Shown here in pieces: positions 51,396-60,900 of a DNA stretch of 64,000 nucleotides. Made by a program: the position numbers and the translations under genes. The stretch lies in contig CAJODQ010000001.1 of NCBI GenBank assembly GCA_905233345.1, positions 17,160 to 81,159 on the forward strand, written 5' to 3'. Numbering within the stretch: the first letter of the stretch is position 1; each line of letters begins with the position of its first letter. The notes below the pieces were generated by a model that was not told the origin of the DNA, did no database searches, and was given only the letters and a program-made list of their open reading frames with translations. The stretch is from an uncultured Bacteroidales bacterium. GTDB taxonomy: Bacteria > Bacteroidota > Bacteroidia > Bacteroidales > UBA932.

Positions 51396-53452
51396 AATCG
51401 GTTCAATTCTTTGGATAATCGGTTTTTGACGGTATTGAGGATCTGCAGGCGGGCCACCAGGTCCCGGAGGTTGTCCTGGTCGCCACCGCGCTGGGCCAGG
51501 GTGATCTCCTTGGCCGTGGCGGTGCACTGCTGGTCGGTGATGCGAAGTTTGTAGAGCAGCACGGACTTGGGCACGGTACGGCCCAGGGCCTGCTCTTCGG
51601 GGGTGATGGATTCCTCGTAGGTGCGCACGGTCAGCGGGTGCTCTTCGAGGATCAGGTCGAGCACCGCCCGGGCGACGGCAGGGTCATCTCCCGCCGTAAA
51701 ATAGCGGATGATGCGCTGCTGCATGGCTTCGGCCTCCTCGCGGGGCAGCGTGGCCAGGAAAGCATAGTAGCGCTCGAAAATCGTGCGGTAAAGCTCATTG
51801 ACGAACACCAGGTCGTCGTCGGCCAGGGCGTCACGGATGTATTGGGAGACGGTGATCTCGTCGTGCTGCTCCGCGCCGTAGTACATGTCTTCTTCGAAGT
51901 ACATGGGGTATTCCCCGAACTTGACGAGATAGTAGGTCAGTTCGCGTTCCGGCACGGCCAGGTAGCCGTCCTTCAGTGCGTAGCGGTCCACCGGTGCGGG
52001 CGGGGTGGCGATGTCGGTGTCGGGGAGGTCTTCGGGAGACCCCGGGTCAAGCCCGGGGTGAGGGTCCTGAATGAAAGAAGGGCCAGGATCATGTCCGGGT
52101 TGAGGACCTGCATCGAAGCGGCGACGGGAACGCTCCAGGGCGCGTTTCTTGCGTCGGAACTCGCTGATCGTGGCCAGGATGGAATCGGGTTTCATCTCGA
52201 ATTTCTCGGCCACCATCTCCACGTAGACATTGCGCAGGATGGGATCGGGCACGACGGCCACGCTCTGCACGATGTCCCGGATCACCTGCGAGCGGCGGAC
52301 CGGGTCGCGCTCCGTCTCCTGCAGCAGCAGGTCGCTCTTGAAAGAGATGAAATCTTTCTCATTCTCTTCGATATACTCCTGGATTTCGATCAGGGAGTGG
52401 CTCTTGGCGAAGGTATCCGGATCATCCTCGGGCGGCAGCAACACCACCTTCACGCTCAGGCCTTCCTCCAGCACCAGGTCGATGCCGCGCAGGGCAGCCT
52501 TGATGCCGGCCGCGTCGCCATCGTAGATGATGGTGATCTTGTCGGTGAAGCGCTTGATCAGGCGGATCTGCTCCACGGTGAGCGAGGTTCCCGACGAAGC
52601 CACCACGTTGGTGACGCCCGCCTGGTGCATGGAGATCACGTCGGCATAACCCTCCACCAGGATGCACTTGTCAGCCTTGGCGATGCTGTTCTTTGCCTGG
52701 AAAATGCCGTAGAGCGAGCGGCTCTTGTCGTAGATCTCGCTCTGGGGACTGTTCACATATTTGGCGACGCTCTTGTCGGTCTTCAGGGTACGGCCGCCGA
52801 AGGCGATGACACGACCGCTGATGGAATGGATCGGGAACATTACCCGGTCGAAGAAGCGGTCGTAGAGTTCGCCACTCCCCTCGCGTTCCAGGCAAAGGCC
52901 CGACGCCACGAGGTATTCTTCCTTGTAGCCAGCCTTCAGGGCAGCGCTCGAGAAGGTCAGCGGACGCGACGCGGCGTAGCCCAGGCCGAACTTGCGGATG
53001 GTCTCGTCGCTGAACTTGCGCTCGCGGAAGTAACTCAGGCCGATGGCCTTGCCCACTTCGCTGTTCCAGAGCACATCGGCGTAGAACTTCTGGGCGTACT
53101 CGCTCACCACCAGCAAGCTTTCATAGCGCATGCGGTTGGCGATTTCCTCGGCCGTCTCTTCTTTCTCGACGATCTCGATGTGGTATTTCTTGGCCAGGTA
53201 GCGCAGGGCCTCCCAGTAGCTGAGGTGCTCGTGCTCCATGAGAAAGGTGACGGCGTTGCCGGCCTTGCCGCAGGCGAAACATTTGAAGATACCCTTCGTG
53301 GCGGAGACGCTCATCGAAGGGTTCTTGTCCTGGTGGAAGGGGCACAGGCCGAGATAGTTCGCGCCGCGCTTGCGCAGCGACACGAAATCGCCGATGACCT
53401 CTTCGATCCTGACGGCATCCAGAATCTTTTCGACAGTGGCGCGGTCGATCAT
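51392..53452 (-). CDS. dnaG: DNA primase carrying an in-frame palindromic repeat in a linker
   Basis: A 686-aa primase. The CHC2 zinc domain is [13 protein letters not shown] then KCFACGKAG (residues 36-64). The catalytic core has [13 protein letters not shown] and the Toprim motif [14 protein letters not shown], with YDGDAAG. After the core, residues about 447-473 are a Pro/Gly-rich insert with two units of P-G-x-D-P-G spaced by 14 residues, encoded by tandem hairpins. The C-terminal helical region (480-686) is the helicase-interaction part. It is 2 nt after the HU-CCDC81 gene. Confidence 0.96.
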   Translation of the reverse strand: MIDRATVEKILDAVRIEEVIGDFVSLRKRGANYLGLCPFHQDKNPSMSVSATKGIFKCFACGKAGNAVTFLMEHEHLSYWEALRYLAKKYHIEIVEKEETAEEIANRMRYESLLVVSEYAQKFYADVLWNSEVGKAIGLSYFRERKFSDETIRKFGLGYAASRPLTFSSAALKAGYKEEYLVASGLCLEREGSGELYDRFFDRVMFPIHSISGRVIAFGGRTLKTDKSVAKYVNSPQSEIYDKSRSLYGIFQAKNSIAKADKCILVEGYADVISMHQAGVTNVVASSGTSLTVEQIRLIKRFTDKITIIYDGDAAGIKAALRGIDLVLEEGLSVKVVLLPPEDDPDTFAKSHSLIEIQEYIEENEKDFISFKSDLLLQETERDPVRRSQVIRDIVQSVAVVPDPILRNVYVEMVAEKFEMKPDSILATISEFRRKKRALERSRRRFDAGPQPGHDPGPSFIQDPHPGLDPGSPEDLPDTDIATPPAPVDRYALKDGYLAVPERELTYYLVKFGEYPMYFEEDMYYGAEQHDEITVSQYIRDALADDDLVFVNELYRTIFERYYAFLATLPREEAEAMQQRIIRYFTAGDDPAVARAVLDLILEEHPLTVRTYEESITPEEQALGRTVPKSVLLYKLRITDQQCTATAKEITLAQRGGDQDNLRDLVARLQILNTVKNRLSKELNRL
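52039..52117. repeat. Tandem palindromic repeat inside dnaG
   Basis: Two copies of a unit of about 35 bp with a 42-bp period (cores at 52041 and 52083). Each core is a hairpin: ACCCCGGG-TCAAG-CCCGGGGT (52039-52059, perfect) and CCAGGA-TCATG-TCCGGG (52083-52099, one mismatch). The length is a multiple of three, so dnaG stays open. Confidence 0.85.
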
Positions 53453-53454
53453 CC

Positions 53455-54171
53455 CTACCTCCTCAAGAGCTCCAGCTCTTCTTTCGTATACAACAGCCGG
53501 TCGAGGATCGGGGACATTTCATCCGTGAACAGGTAGGCCGCAACGATGAACAGCACGACCAGCGCGCCCAGGATCAGGAGCACCAGCCGGACAGTGCGAA
53601 GTTTCCAGCGCGAAGCCAGTTCGTCGCCGCCCTCCCGGTTGAAGTCGTTCCAGGTGGGCATAGACGTCTGCGGCGCAGGCGAATCTTCTTCAGGCCGACG
53701 CACCTCTGCCACCACCACGGGGGCGGGTTCTTCTTCTTTTTCGGAGACTTTAATGGATATCGGCTCGAAGCCGATGCCGTCGGGCCAGATGTCGAGATGG
53801 TCGTCGGGGACGAAGAAAAACTCGTTGCGCGCATTGGCCCGCATCACGCCCAGCCCCGGCAGCTTGCAGCTCTTGTGGCCCTCCAGCTCGGAACTCAGGC
53901 GGCTCAGGCACCAGCCCAATTCCACCCCGGCCTGCTCGTGGGAGACGCCGGATTCGCGCATCACTTTCTCGAGCAGGAGCCGCCCCTGTTCCAGCGGGAT
54001 GTCTTCCTTGTGAAACGACATCTTCCGGTAAGGCGGATGGATGGTGGTCTGGTGGTCGGAATAGGTAGCCGGCTGCAATTCAGCCGTGAAGCTGCCCAGA
54101 TACGGAACATCAACCCGGTCGTTTTCCACGATCAGTTCCTTGATGCATTTCGAGAAGAGGTTGATGTCCAT
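53455..54171 (-). CDS. HU-CCDC81-type protein with one C-terminal membrane helix, no SPOR domain
   Basis: A 238-aa protein starting at MDINLFSKCIKELIVENDRV. Two HU-like modules of the HU-CCDC81_bac type are visible: VPYLGSFTAEL with RKMSFHKED (residues 1-80) and LPGLGVMRANARNEFFFVP (about 100-140). An acidic linker follows, then a single membrane helix (VLLILGALVVLFIVAAYLF). Bacteroidota members usually continue with a periplasmic SPOR domain; here only about 20 residues follow the helix. The N-terminal part would be cytoplasmic and might touch DNA. dnaG lies 2 nt downstream. Confidence 0.78.
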   Translation of the reverse strand: MDINLFSKCIKELIVENDRVDVPYLGSFTAELQPATYSDHQTTIHPPYRKMSFHKEDIPLEQGRLLLEKVMRESGVSHEQAGVELGWCLSRLSSELEGHKSCKLPGLGVMRANARNEFFFVPDDHLDIWPDGIGFEPISIKVSEKEEEPAPVVVAEVRRPEEDSPAPQTSMPTWNDFNREGGDELASRWKLRTVRLVLLILGALVVLFIVAAYLFTDEMSPILDRLLYTKEELELLRR

Positions 54172-54176
54172 GGGCG

Positions 54177-54184
54177 CAAAAATA
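54177..54184 (-). promoter_or_regulatory. Possible -7 box, 5 nt before the HU-CCDC81 ATG
   Basis: TATTTTTG on the minus strand in the short spacer after the beta-helix gene. No -33 match is seen. Confidence 0.4.
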
Positions 54185-54195
54185 CACAAATTTCT

Positions 54196-55734
54196 TTATT
54201 CCGGCATCTGGGCGCCGTAACCGGCGACCTTGCCGAAGAGATCTTTCGCCTTTTCCCAAGGGTACTTGTTGCAGTACATGCTCGGGCGCACGATCTCGGT
54301 TCCCTGCTGGTTCAGGCCGAACATGCGGTTGACCTGGTTGGCGGCGGAATTGGCGTTGTAGCTCTGCGAAGAGATGATCTTCAGGGTCATGAAGCCTTCC
54401 AGATACGGCTGGTCGATGGCGTTGATGAACGCTTCGTTGCCTGCGGGCAGCTCTTGGTTTCCTTCGTATTTCGGACCAATCTGCTCGGCTTCCTCAATGC
54501 GAGCGGCGGGCACGGAGATCGTGGCGGCGCCGGGCGCAGCGATTTCGAGGTCACGGCGATTGGCGAAATAGTAGTTGTCGTAGAGGTTGCTGATCTTGGC
54601 GGCCTCCAGATCCTTGGTGGTCTCATAGTACACGCGCTCGACACCGCAGTTGCTGCTGCAGCCGAAGATGTTGTTGTGCACGTCGATGGTGCGGATGCCG
54701 TTCATGAAGCGGAAGCCCTGGCCCATGTCCTCGAAGGCCTTGGTGCGGGTCCAGGTGAAAAGCACGGTGTTGTGATGAAATTCCAGGGAGACCTGGTCGA
54801 CATCGGCGTCCCGCACGCTGCCCCGGACCTGGCAGGCGGAATAGCGGCAGGCGATGAAGATGTTGTTGGAAATCTCCATGTGGCCTTTGCCCATCATCGC
54901 GGAGATGCCATAGTCGCGGCAGTTCACGAAAATGCAGTTGGACACGCGGACATTGCCCTCGACGTCCATATGCAGGGCGTATTCGTCGCCATTGGCATAA
55001 CCTTCCACCGGGCAATTCGGGGAGGCGCCGGGTTCGACGAAACGGCCGGTAAGCACGCCTTCGTTGGGGGTGCCGGTGATTTCCAGGTCGACGTTGGCCT
55101 TGCAGTAGAGGTTGTTTTCGCCCAGGTCAAAGACCAGGCCGTCGATCACGACATTGCCCATGGGGCCGGTGTAGCCGTAGGGACGGCGGGCGTTGACATT
55201 GAACAGCGGGGCGATGAATTGCTGGTCAACCGGCTGGATCTTGGTCACGTGCTTGATGACGTCGCGTTCGCTGAAGTCAGTCGACCAGCCGCCGTAGATG
55301 CTGAGGAATTTGCCCCGGTCGTTCTGGGCGTTGCCGAACTGGCCGATCTGGATGTATCCGCGGTCCATGTTGCCGAGGTAGTTACCCTCCGCCACATAGA
55401 TGATATCGTTGTCTTCTGCCGTATCGATGGCCTTCTGCAGGTCTTTCATGGCGGTAGACGGGGTCAGGCCGTCGGCGCGGGCCGAACCGGTGGTCTGGCT
55501 CACATAGAAGGTCTTGCCGGCAGCGGCAACAGCCTTGCCGGGATTGTTGGCCGGCGCATTCGTTTTGCCGGATTTGTTCCCGGTATTGTTACCGGAATTA
55601 TTGTTCCCTTGGACCGCTTTCTGGGCCGTCTTCTTGAGACCGTTCAACAGATTCTGCGCCTGCAGCTCCACGCCGCCACACGCCACCAGCGCCACCAGCG
55701 CCAGCGCCATGAACTTCACGAAGGAATTTTTCAT
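54196..55734 (-). CDS. Exported right-handed beta-helix protein
   Basis: A 512-aa protein from MKNSFVKFMALALVALVACG (signal peptide or lipoprotein signal; cleavage probably near LQAQ). A low-complexity Asn/Gly/Lys linker (QGNNNSGNNTGNKSG, about residues 35-60) precedes a pectate-lyase-like parallel beta-helix: TFYVSQTTGSARADGLTPST, DNDIIYVAEGNYLG, then repeated VIDGLVFDL, VRVSNCIFVNC, MEISNNIFIAC and IDVHNNIFGC rungs. DUF1565-type N-terminal features are present. Substrate and activity are unknown. It has its own promoter. Confidence 0.82.
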   Translation of the reverse strand: MKNSFVKFMALALVALVACGGVELQAQNLLNGLKKTAQKAVQGNNNSGNNTGNKSGKTNAPANNPGKAVAAAGKTFYVSQTTGSARADGLTPSTAMKDLQKAIDTAEDNDIIYVAEGNYLGNMDRGYIQIGQFGNAQNDRGKFLSIYGGWSTDFSERDVIKHVTKIQPVDQQFIAPLFNVNARRPYGYTGPMGNVVIDGLVFDLGENNLYCKANVDLEITGTPNEGVLTGRFVEPGASPNCPVEGYANGDEYALHMDVEGNVRVSNCIFVNCRDYGISAMMGKGHMEISNNIFIACRYSACQVRGSVRDADVDQVSLEFHHNTVLFTWTRTKAFEDMGQGFRFMNGIRTIDVHNNIFGCSSNCGVERVYYETTKDLEAAKISNLYDNYYFANRRDLEIAAPGAATISVPAARIEEAEQIGPKYEGNQELPAGNEAFINAIDQPYLEGFMTLKIISSQSYNANSAANQVNRMFGLNQQGTEIVRPSMYCNKYPWEKAKDLFGKVAGYGAQMPE

Positions 55735-55777
55735 AATATCAATCATTTTTAGGTTTTTCAACGTTTCGATCAACTTA

Positions 55778-55785
55778 CAAAGTTA
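55778..55785 (-). promoter_or_regulatory. -7 box of the beta-helix gene
   Basis: TAACTTTG on the minus strand, 43 nt before the ATG at 55734. Upstream is T-rich (TTTTTTAGCG) but lacks a clean TTTG. Confidence 0.55.
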
Positions 55786-55835
55786 TGAAATAAACGCTAA
55801 AAAAGCATAAAAAACCAGTCAGCTGGAGGCCGAGG

Positions 55836-55888
55836 GTTCCGGGCACAAAAAAAGCAGCTTGAAAGCTGCCTTTTTTCGTGCCCGGAAC
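55836..55888. terminator. 53-nt near-perfect palindrome: tRNA-Leu terminator extended over the tRNA 3' end
   Basis: The inner part is GCAGCT-TGAA-AGCTGC (55854-55869) with an A-tract on one side and a T-tract on the other, so it can terminate in both directions. The outer arms, GTTCCGGGCAC (55836-55846) and GTGCCCGGAAC (55878-55888), are perfectly complementary, and the second arm is the 3' end of the tRNA. Confidence 0.88.
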
Positions 55889-55962
55889 AGGACTCGAACC
55901 TGCACAAACTTGCGTTTACTAGTCCCTGAAACTAGCGCGTCTACCGATTCCGCCATCCGGGC
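55879..55962 (-). tRNA. tRNA-Leu(CAG)
   Basis: 84 nt on the minus strand. The acceptor stem is GCCCGGA/TCCGGGC, the anticodon stem is CTAGT/ACTAG with loop TTCAGGG (anticodon CAG), and the T-arm is CAGG-TTCGAGT-CCTG. It has a long variable arm, as expected for leucine (class II). CCA is not encoded. It reads CUG. Confidence 0.95.
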
Positions 55963-55978
55963 GAACCGTTAGGGACTG

Positions 55979-55986
55979 CAAAGGTA
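55979..55986 (-). promoter_or_regulatory. -7 box of tRNA-Leu
   Basis: TACCTTTG on the minus strand, 16 nt before the mature tRNA 5' end. The sequence upstream is AT-rich. Confidence 0.6.
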
Positions 55987-56056
55987 GTAAATAATTTCAA
56001 ACTTCATAATTTATTTTTTCATTCCCCGGCGCGATCCCTGACGGCAGAATACACAA

Positions 56057-56081
56057 GGGACCGGTCGCAATGACCGGTCCC
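56057..56081 (-). terminator. Hairpin after the SusD gene
   Basis: GGGACCGGTC-GCAAT-GACCGGTCCC is a perfect 10-bp stem 43 nt past the susD stop. The following bases are only weakly T-rich, so termination is likely but not certain. Confidence 0.7.
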
Positions 56082-56123
56082 CCACCTGACAATAACCTTA
56101 TAATAACCTAAAATTCTTACGGT

Positions 56124-57920
56124 TTACTTCCAGTTCGTATATTGGGCAGAAGCGTCGGTCCAGCCGGCATTCTGCGTAAGCACGCCATTCGAAAGGCTGA
56201 TCTCGGACTGCGGGAAAGGACGGAAGCCCCAGGTCGCCTCGTAGCGGGCCTTGTAGCCCGTATTCTGGTCTTTCATAACCAGTTTCACCGTGTTGTTGCG
56301 GATCGGCTGGCCCAGCTGGGACTCGAGCGCCTTGATGCAATAGGCCTTGCCGTAGCGGCGCATGTCGTTCCAGCGGATGCCCTCGAAAGCGAGCTCATGC
56401 TGGCGCTCCATGCGGATGGCTTCCACGCTGTACGCCTTGTCGGGCAGGCCGGCGCGGGCACGGACGGCGTTCATGCCGCTCTTGCCGTTGTAGATGACCT
56501 TGCCGTCCGTCAGCTCGGAATGCATCAGCAGCACATCGGCGAAACGGATGATCTGGACATTCTGCAGCGAGTGGCCGCGACCGAGGTCGCTGCCTGCACC
56601 ACCATATTCGGCCACGGAGGAGAACTCATAGAAGAACTTACCGTTCACCATGGCACCGTAGGCCTGGTACTTTTTCTGCCAGAAACCGGTTTCTTCCATC
56701 TGCTGGTCGTTGCCCCAGGAATAATTGGAAGGACCGCCCATCTGCTCCACATCGACATTCCAGATGGAAGCCATCTTGCGGATGTCACCGGGTTCATCAA
56801 TGTCCCACTGCTCCCAAACGGCAGGGTTGACAGGAGCCATGCCGTAGCCACGGCTGAACGGGAAAGCGTTGATCTCATATTTGCTGCGCTTGCGAACGCC
56901 CAGATACTGGTCGAACTTGTTGCGGTTGCGGGAAGACTCGGCGATGTTGGAGAAGCAGATGCTGAACATCTCTTCCGGGTTTTTGTCGTCGGTGAGCCAG
57001 GTTCCCTCAACGCTCTGGGCATACACGTAGTCTTTCTTGGTGGCCGAGTTCATGTAGGGCCACATCAAACGGTAGTCGCTGGCCAGCTTGTGTCCGCTGT
57101 TGGCAATGCAGTCTTCCAGGCCGCGGACCACTTCGTCCTTGGCAATGACGGAGTTGATGATTTCACCGGACTCCAGATCGATGAGCGGAAGGGTCGTGAT
57201 GTTTTCACCGTTCTTGTCGCTGTAGAAGCCCGTGTAGAACAGGTACACGCGGGCCAGCAGCGCCTCGGCGTCCCACTTGGTGGCGTGACGCAGGCCGGAG
57301 ATGCAATTGTTCCAGGTATCGTTGGGCATGATGGCGATGGCCTCTTTCAGGCCGGCGGCAATCGTACCGTAGATTTCCTGGATCGTACCGGGAGCCGGAT
57401 ACTCGGAAGCCTCATCGACGGAGTTCGGAACGAACTTCACCAACGGCACTTCACCGAACTGCTGCGTCAGGTCGAAGAGCAGGTAGGAACGGAGGAAATA
57501 GGCCTCGCCCATCAGCTGGTTGCGCATCTTTTCGTCCTGCACCTTGTCGAGGTTGGCGATGGCCAGGTTGGCCCGCACGATGCCGGCATAGTAAGGCGTC
57601 CAGAAGTCCAGCTGGGCGTTGGGTTCGAAATAGAGCAGGTGATCGTAAGCCTGGATCTCATAGTCGTCCTGGCCGCCACCGCCGAAGCATTCGTCGGACA
57701 TGGTCAGGTTGGCGATGAAAGAGTGGGCGCTGGGCTCGTAGGCGGCCTGGTTCAGCACGCTGTAAATACCCGTCACGAGCTGCTTGGCATCGGTTTCCGA
57801 AGCCGGGAAGTTACTGGTGTTGCTCTCAGTGTAGCTCACCGTGTCGAGGAACTGCTCGCAGCCTGCGAAGAGCAGGGTCAGCAGCATAAGGGCCGATATA
57901 TTTTTAACAATCTTTTTCAT
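56124..57920 (-). CDS. SusD/RagB-family glycan-binding lipoprotein
   Basis: A 598-aa lipoprotein: MKKIVKNISALMLLTLLFAGC (lipid Cys 21), followed at once by EQFLDTVSYTESN, the usual SusD start. TPR-type helices (FWTPYYAGIVRANLAIANLD, then NQLMGEAYFLRSYLLFDLTQ) and the C-terminal EAIRMERQHELAFEGIRWND block confirm the family. It binds glycan at the cell surface as a lid over SusC. It starts 6 nt after the SusC stop. The glycan cannot be told from the sequence. Confidence 0.96.
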   Translation of the reverse strand: MKKIVKNISALMLLTLLFAGCEQFLDTVSYTESNTSNFPASETDAKQLVTGIYSVLNQAAYEPSAHSFIANLTMSDECFGGGGQDDYEIQAYDHLLYFEPNAQLDFWTPYYAGIVRANLAIANLDKVQDEKMRNQLMGEAYFLRSYLLFDLTQQFGEVPLVKFVPNSVDEASEYPAPGTIQEIYGTIAAGLKEAIAIMPNDTWNNCISGLRHATKWDAEALLARVYLFYTGFYSDKNGENITTLPLIDLESGEIINSVIAKDEVVRGLEDCIANSGHKLASDYRLMWPYMNSATKKDYVYAQSVEGTWLTDDKNPEEMFSICFSNIAESSRNRNKFDQYLGVRKRSKYEINAFPFSRGYGMAPVNPAVWEQWDIDEPGDIRKMASIWNVDVEQMGGPSNYSWGNDQQMEETGFWQKKYQAYGAMVNGKFFYEFSSVAEYGGAGSDLGRGHSLQNVQIIRFADVLLMHSELTDGKVIYNGKSGMNAVRARAGLPDKAYSVEAIRMERQHELAFEGIRWNDMRRYGKAYCIKALESQLGQPIRNNTVKLVMKDQNTGYKARYEATWGFRPFPQSEISLSNGVLTQNAGWTDASAQYTNWK

Positions 57921-57926
57921 GGCGCA

Positions 57927-60900
57927 TTAGAATTGAATGTTGACACCCACGAGGAAGGTACGGGCGCTCGGGTAGTAACCGAGGTCGATGCCGGACACCC
58001 AGTCCTCGTCGAAACCGTAGCCGATCTCCGGGTCCATACCCGAATACTTGGTGATGGTCAGGAGATTCTGGGCGGAAATGTAGAGACGGGCCTTGCTGAG
58101 CCAGGAACCCTTGATGAGACGGCTGAAGTCGTAGCCGAGGGTCACGTTGGAAATCTTGAAGTAGTCACCGTTCTCGATATAGATGTCGGAGATGTTCGAC
58201 CAGTTGCGGTCGGAGCAGGTGGTCCAGAGCGGGAGACGGTTGGACGTACCTTCACCGCTCCAGCAGTTCAGCAGGTCGCGGGTATAGCTGTCAGTCGGAC
58301 GATCGAAGAACGAACGATAGGATTTGGCAATCTGCTGGCCGAATGCACCGTAACCGGTAATACTGAAGTCGAAGCCCTTCCAGGCCATCCAGAAGTTCAG
58401 ACCGGTGGTCCAGTCGGGGTGCGGGTCGCCGATCATCGTACGGTCGTCGTCGGTGATCTGGCCGTCGCCGTTGACATCCACCCAAATCAGGTCGCCGGGC
58501 TTGGCGTCATCATACTTGGCAGCCGTGGCGTTCACCTGGGCCTGGTTCTGGAAGACACCGGCGGTCTTGTAGCCGTAGAAGTAACCGATCGGGTAACCGA
58601 CCTGGGCACGGTACATCTCGGAGGTACCCTGGCTGAGCACGTCGTCCTCGCCGTGGATGATACCCTCGGCGTTGGCGATACGCGTGACGCGGTTCTTGTT
58701 GTAAGCGGCGTTCACTTTGATGCCATAGGTGAAGGCACCGGTATACTTGCCATAGTCGACGGCCATTTCGATACCGGAGTTGCGCACGTCACCACCGTTC
58801 ACATACGGCGAGTTGAAGCCGTACACCGAAGCGATCGGAGCCTGGACGAGCCAGTTCTTCGTATTCTTGATATAGGCGTCGAAGGTGAAGCCGAGGCTGG
58901 AGTTGAGGAAGCGGGCATCGAGACCGATGTCAGTCTGCTCAGAGGTCTCCCAGCTCACATCCGGGTTGGCAAGCACGTCGGGCTTCGCACCGGTCGACAT
59001 GGTGGCTTTGTCACCGAAATAGTAACCGGCGCTGCTCGACAGCGAGATGGTGGTCAGATACTGGAAGTTGGAGATGCTTGCGTTACCGTTCTGGCCCCAG
59101 CTGGCGCGGAGTTTCAGGAAGTCGAGCCAGCCGCGGGCGTCCTCCATCCAGGATTCGTTGGAGATGACCCAACCGGCGGATACCGAAGGGAACACACCCC
59201 AGCGGTGACCGCGGGCGAAGTTGGAAGAACCATCGGCACGGACCGTGGCGGAAACCAGGTAGGTGTCGCGGAAGCTGTAGTTGATACGACCGAAGAAGGA
59301 AGCCAGGCCGCCCTGCGAAGACGGGGAGCCGGAAGCAGAGATCTGGTTGATCAGGGCAGGCTTGGTGTTCGACAGCCAGGCACGCGTGAAGTCGTTCGGG
59401 AAGATGCTGTTCATTGCGGAAGCGGAAACACTCTCGCCGAAGCCCCATTTCTCGATGGACTGACCGAGCACGGCATCAAACACGTGATCGTCATTGATGG
59501 TAAAGTGGTAGGATGCGGTGTTCTCCCAGGTGAAGCGGCTGTTGAGCTTCATCTTCTGCGAAACCTGGTCGTTGTCGTTGTACTGCGAAGCGTTCAGGTG
59601 GTAGAGCATCTTGTAGCTGCGGGTCGAGGAACCGGACATCCGGTAACCGAACAGGGTCTTGAACTTGAGGTTCTTGATGGGCTGCAACTCGGCAAACACG
59701 CTGGCGTGCAGGGCATAGAATTTCTCCTGGTTGCGACCGCGGTTGTAGTAGTCCAGACCGATCGGGTGCTTGGAATCGCTGAAGAAGTTCCAGCCATACT
59801 GCTCGCGGGCGGCCTCATCGTAGAAACCGGTGTTGTTGCCCTGGGCGTCGGTGGTGTAGACCGGAAGGAGCGGGGTGGCGCCGATGGCGTCGTGGAGGGA
59901 ACTCTCGTAGATGTCACCCTCGCCGATGCCGCTGTTCTGGCCGTAGCTGAAGTTGAGCGTCTCGCCGAACTTGAGGATATTGAGGTTGCCACGCTTGATG
60001 GCCACGTTGTCCGTATTGATGCGGAAGCTGTAGCGGCGATACTTGGCGTTCATGGGCTCGATCTTGTTCCAGCCGAGGATACCGTCCTGGCCCGTATAGG
60101 AGAGACCCATCGAGAACTTGTGGTCCGCGGTACCGCCGGCCACGTTCAGGGAGTGGTTCTGGGTCATTGCACCCTTGTTGTACATTTCCTCCACCCAGTT
60201 GGTGCCTTTCCAGCTACCGTTCATGATGGACTGGTAGAGGTTGGAAGGAAGCACGGAAGAGAAATCCACTTCCGCTACGCCGGAATTCTTGCGGGCCAGG
60301 TTGTACAGATACATGTACTCCTGTGCGTCGACCATGTCGGGCATCTTGGCGATGTACTGGCCACCGTAATAACCATCGTAGGACACGAGCACGCGGCCTT
60401 CCTTGCCCTGCTTGGTGGTCACCAGCACGACACCGTTGGCGGCGCGGGCACCGTAAATAGCGGCGGAAGCTGCATCCTTCAGGATGTCGACCGACTCGAT
60501 GTCGTTCGGGTTGAGAACGTTGATGTCACCACCCGCCACACCGTCGATGACGTACAGCGGTTCAGAGTCACCAATGGTACCGATACCACGGATGTTGACC
60601 TTGTAGCCACGGCCCGGCTGGCCGGAATTCTGGGTGATCGTCACGCCCGGGCTCTGGCTCTGCAGGGCACCGAGGGTCGAAGGCGTGCTGAGTTTCGCCA
60701 GTTCGTCGCCCTTGACCTGGACGGTCGAACCGGTTAGGAGTTTCTTCTGCTGCACACCGTAACCAATGACGACGGCTTCATCGAGCACGTCGAGATCCTG
60801 GTACAGCGTGATGTTGATGGCAGCGCGACCGTTGACTTCAATCTCGGCATCTTTGTAGCCGAGGCAAGCCACGGTCAGGACAGCGTTGGCCGGCGCCTCG

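Noticed and set aside
56142..60737. A very long open frame on the plus strand opposite SusC/SusD (similar long frames lie opposite leuS, dnaG and pyrG)
   Set aside because: Composition and residue runs are typical antisense shadows of G+C-rich codons; the minus-strand genes have strong family motifs throughout.
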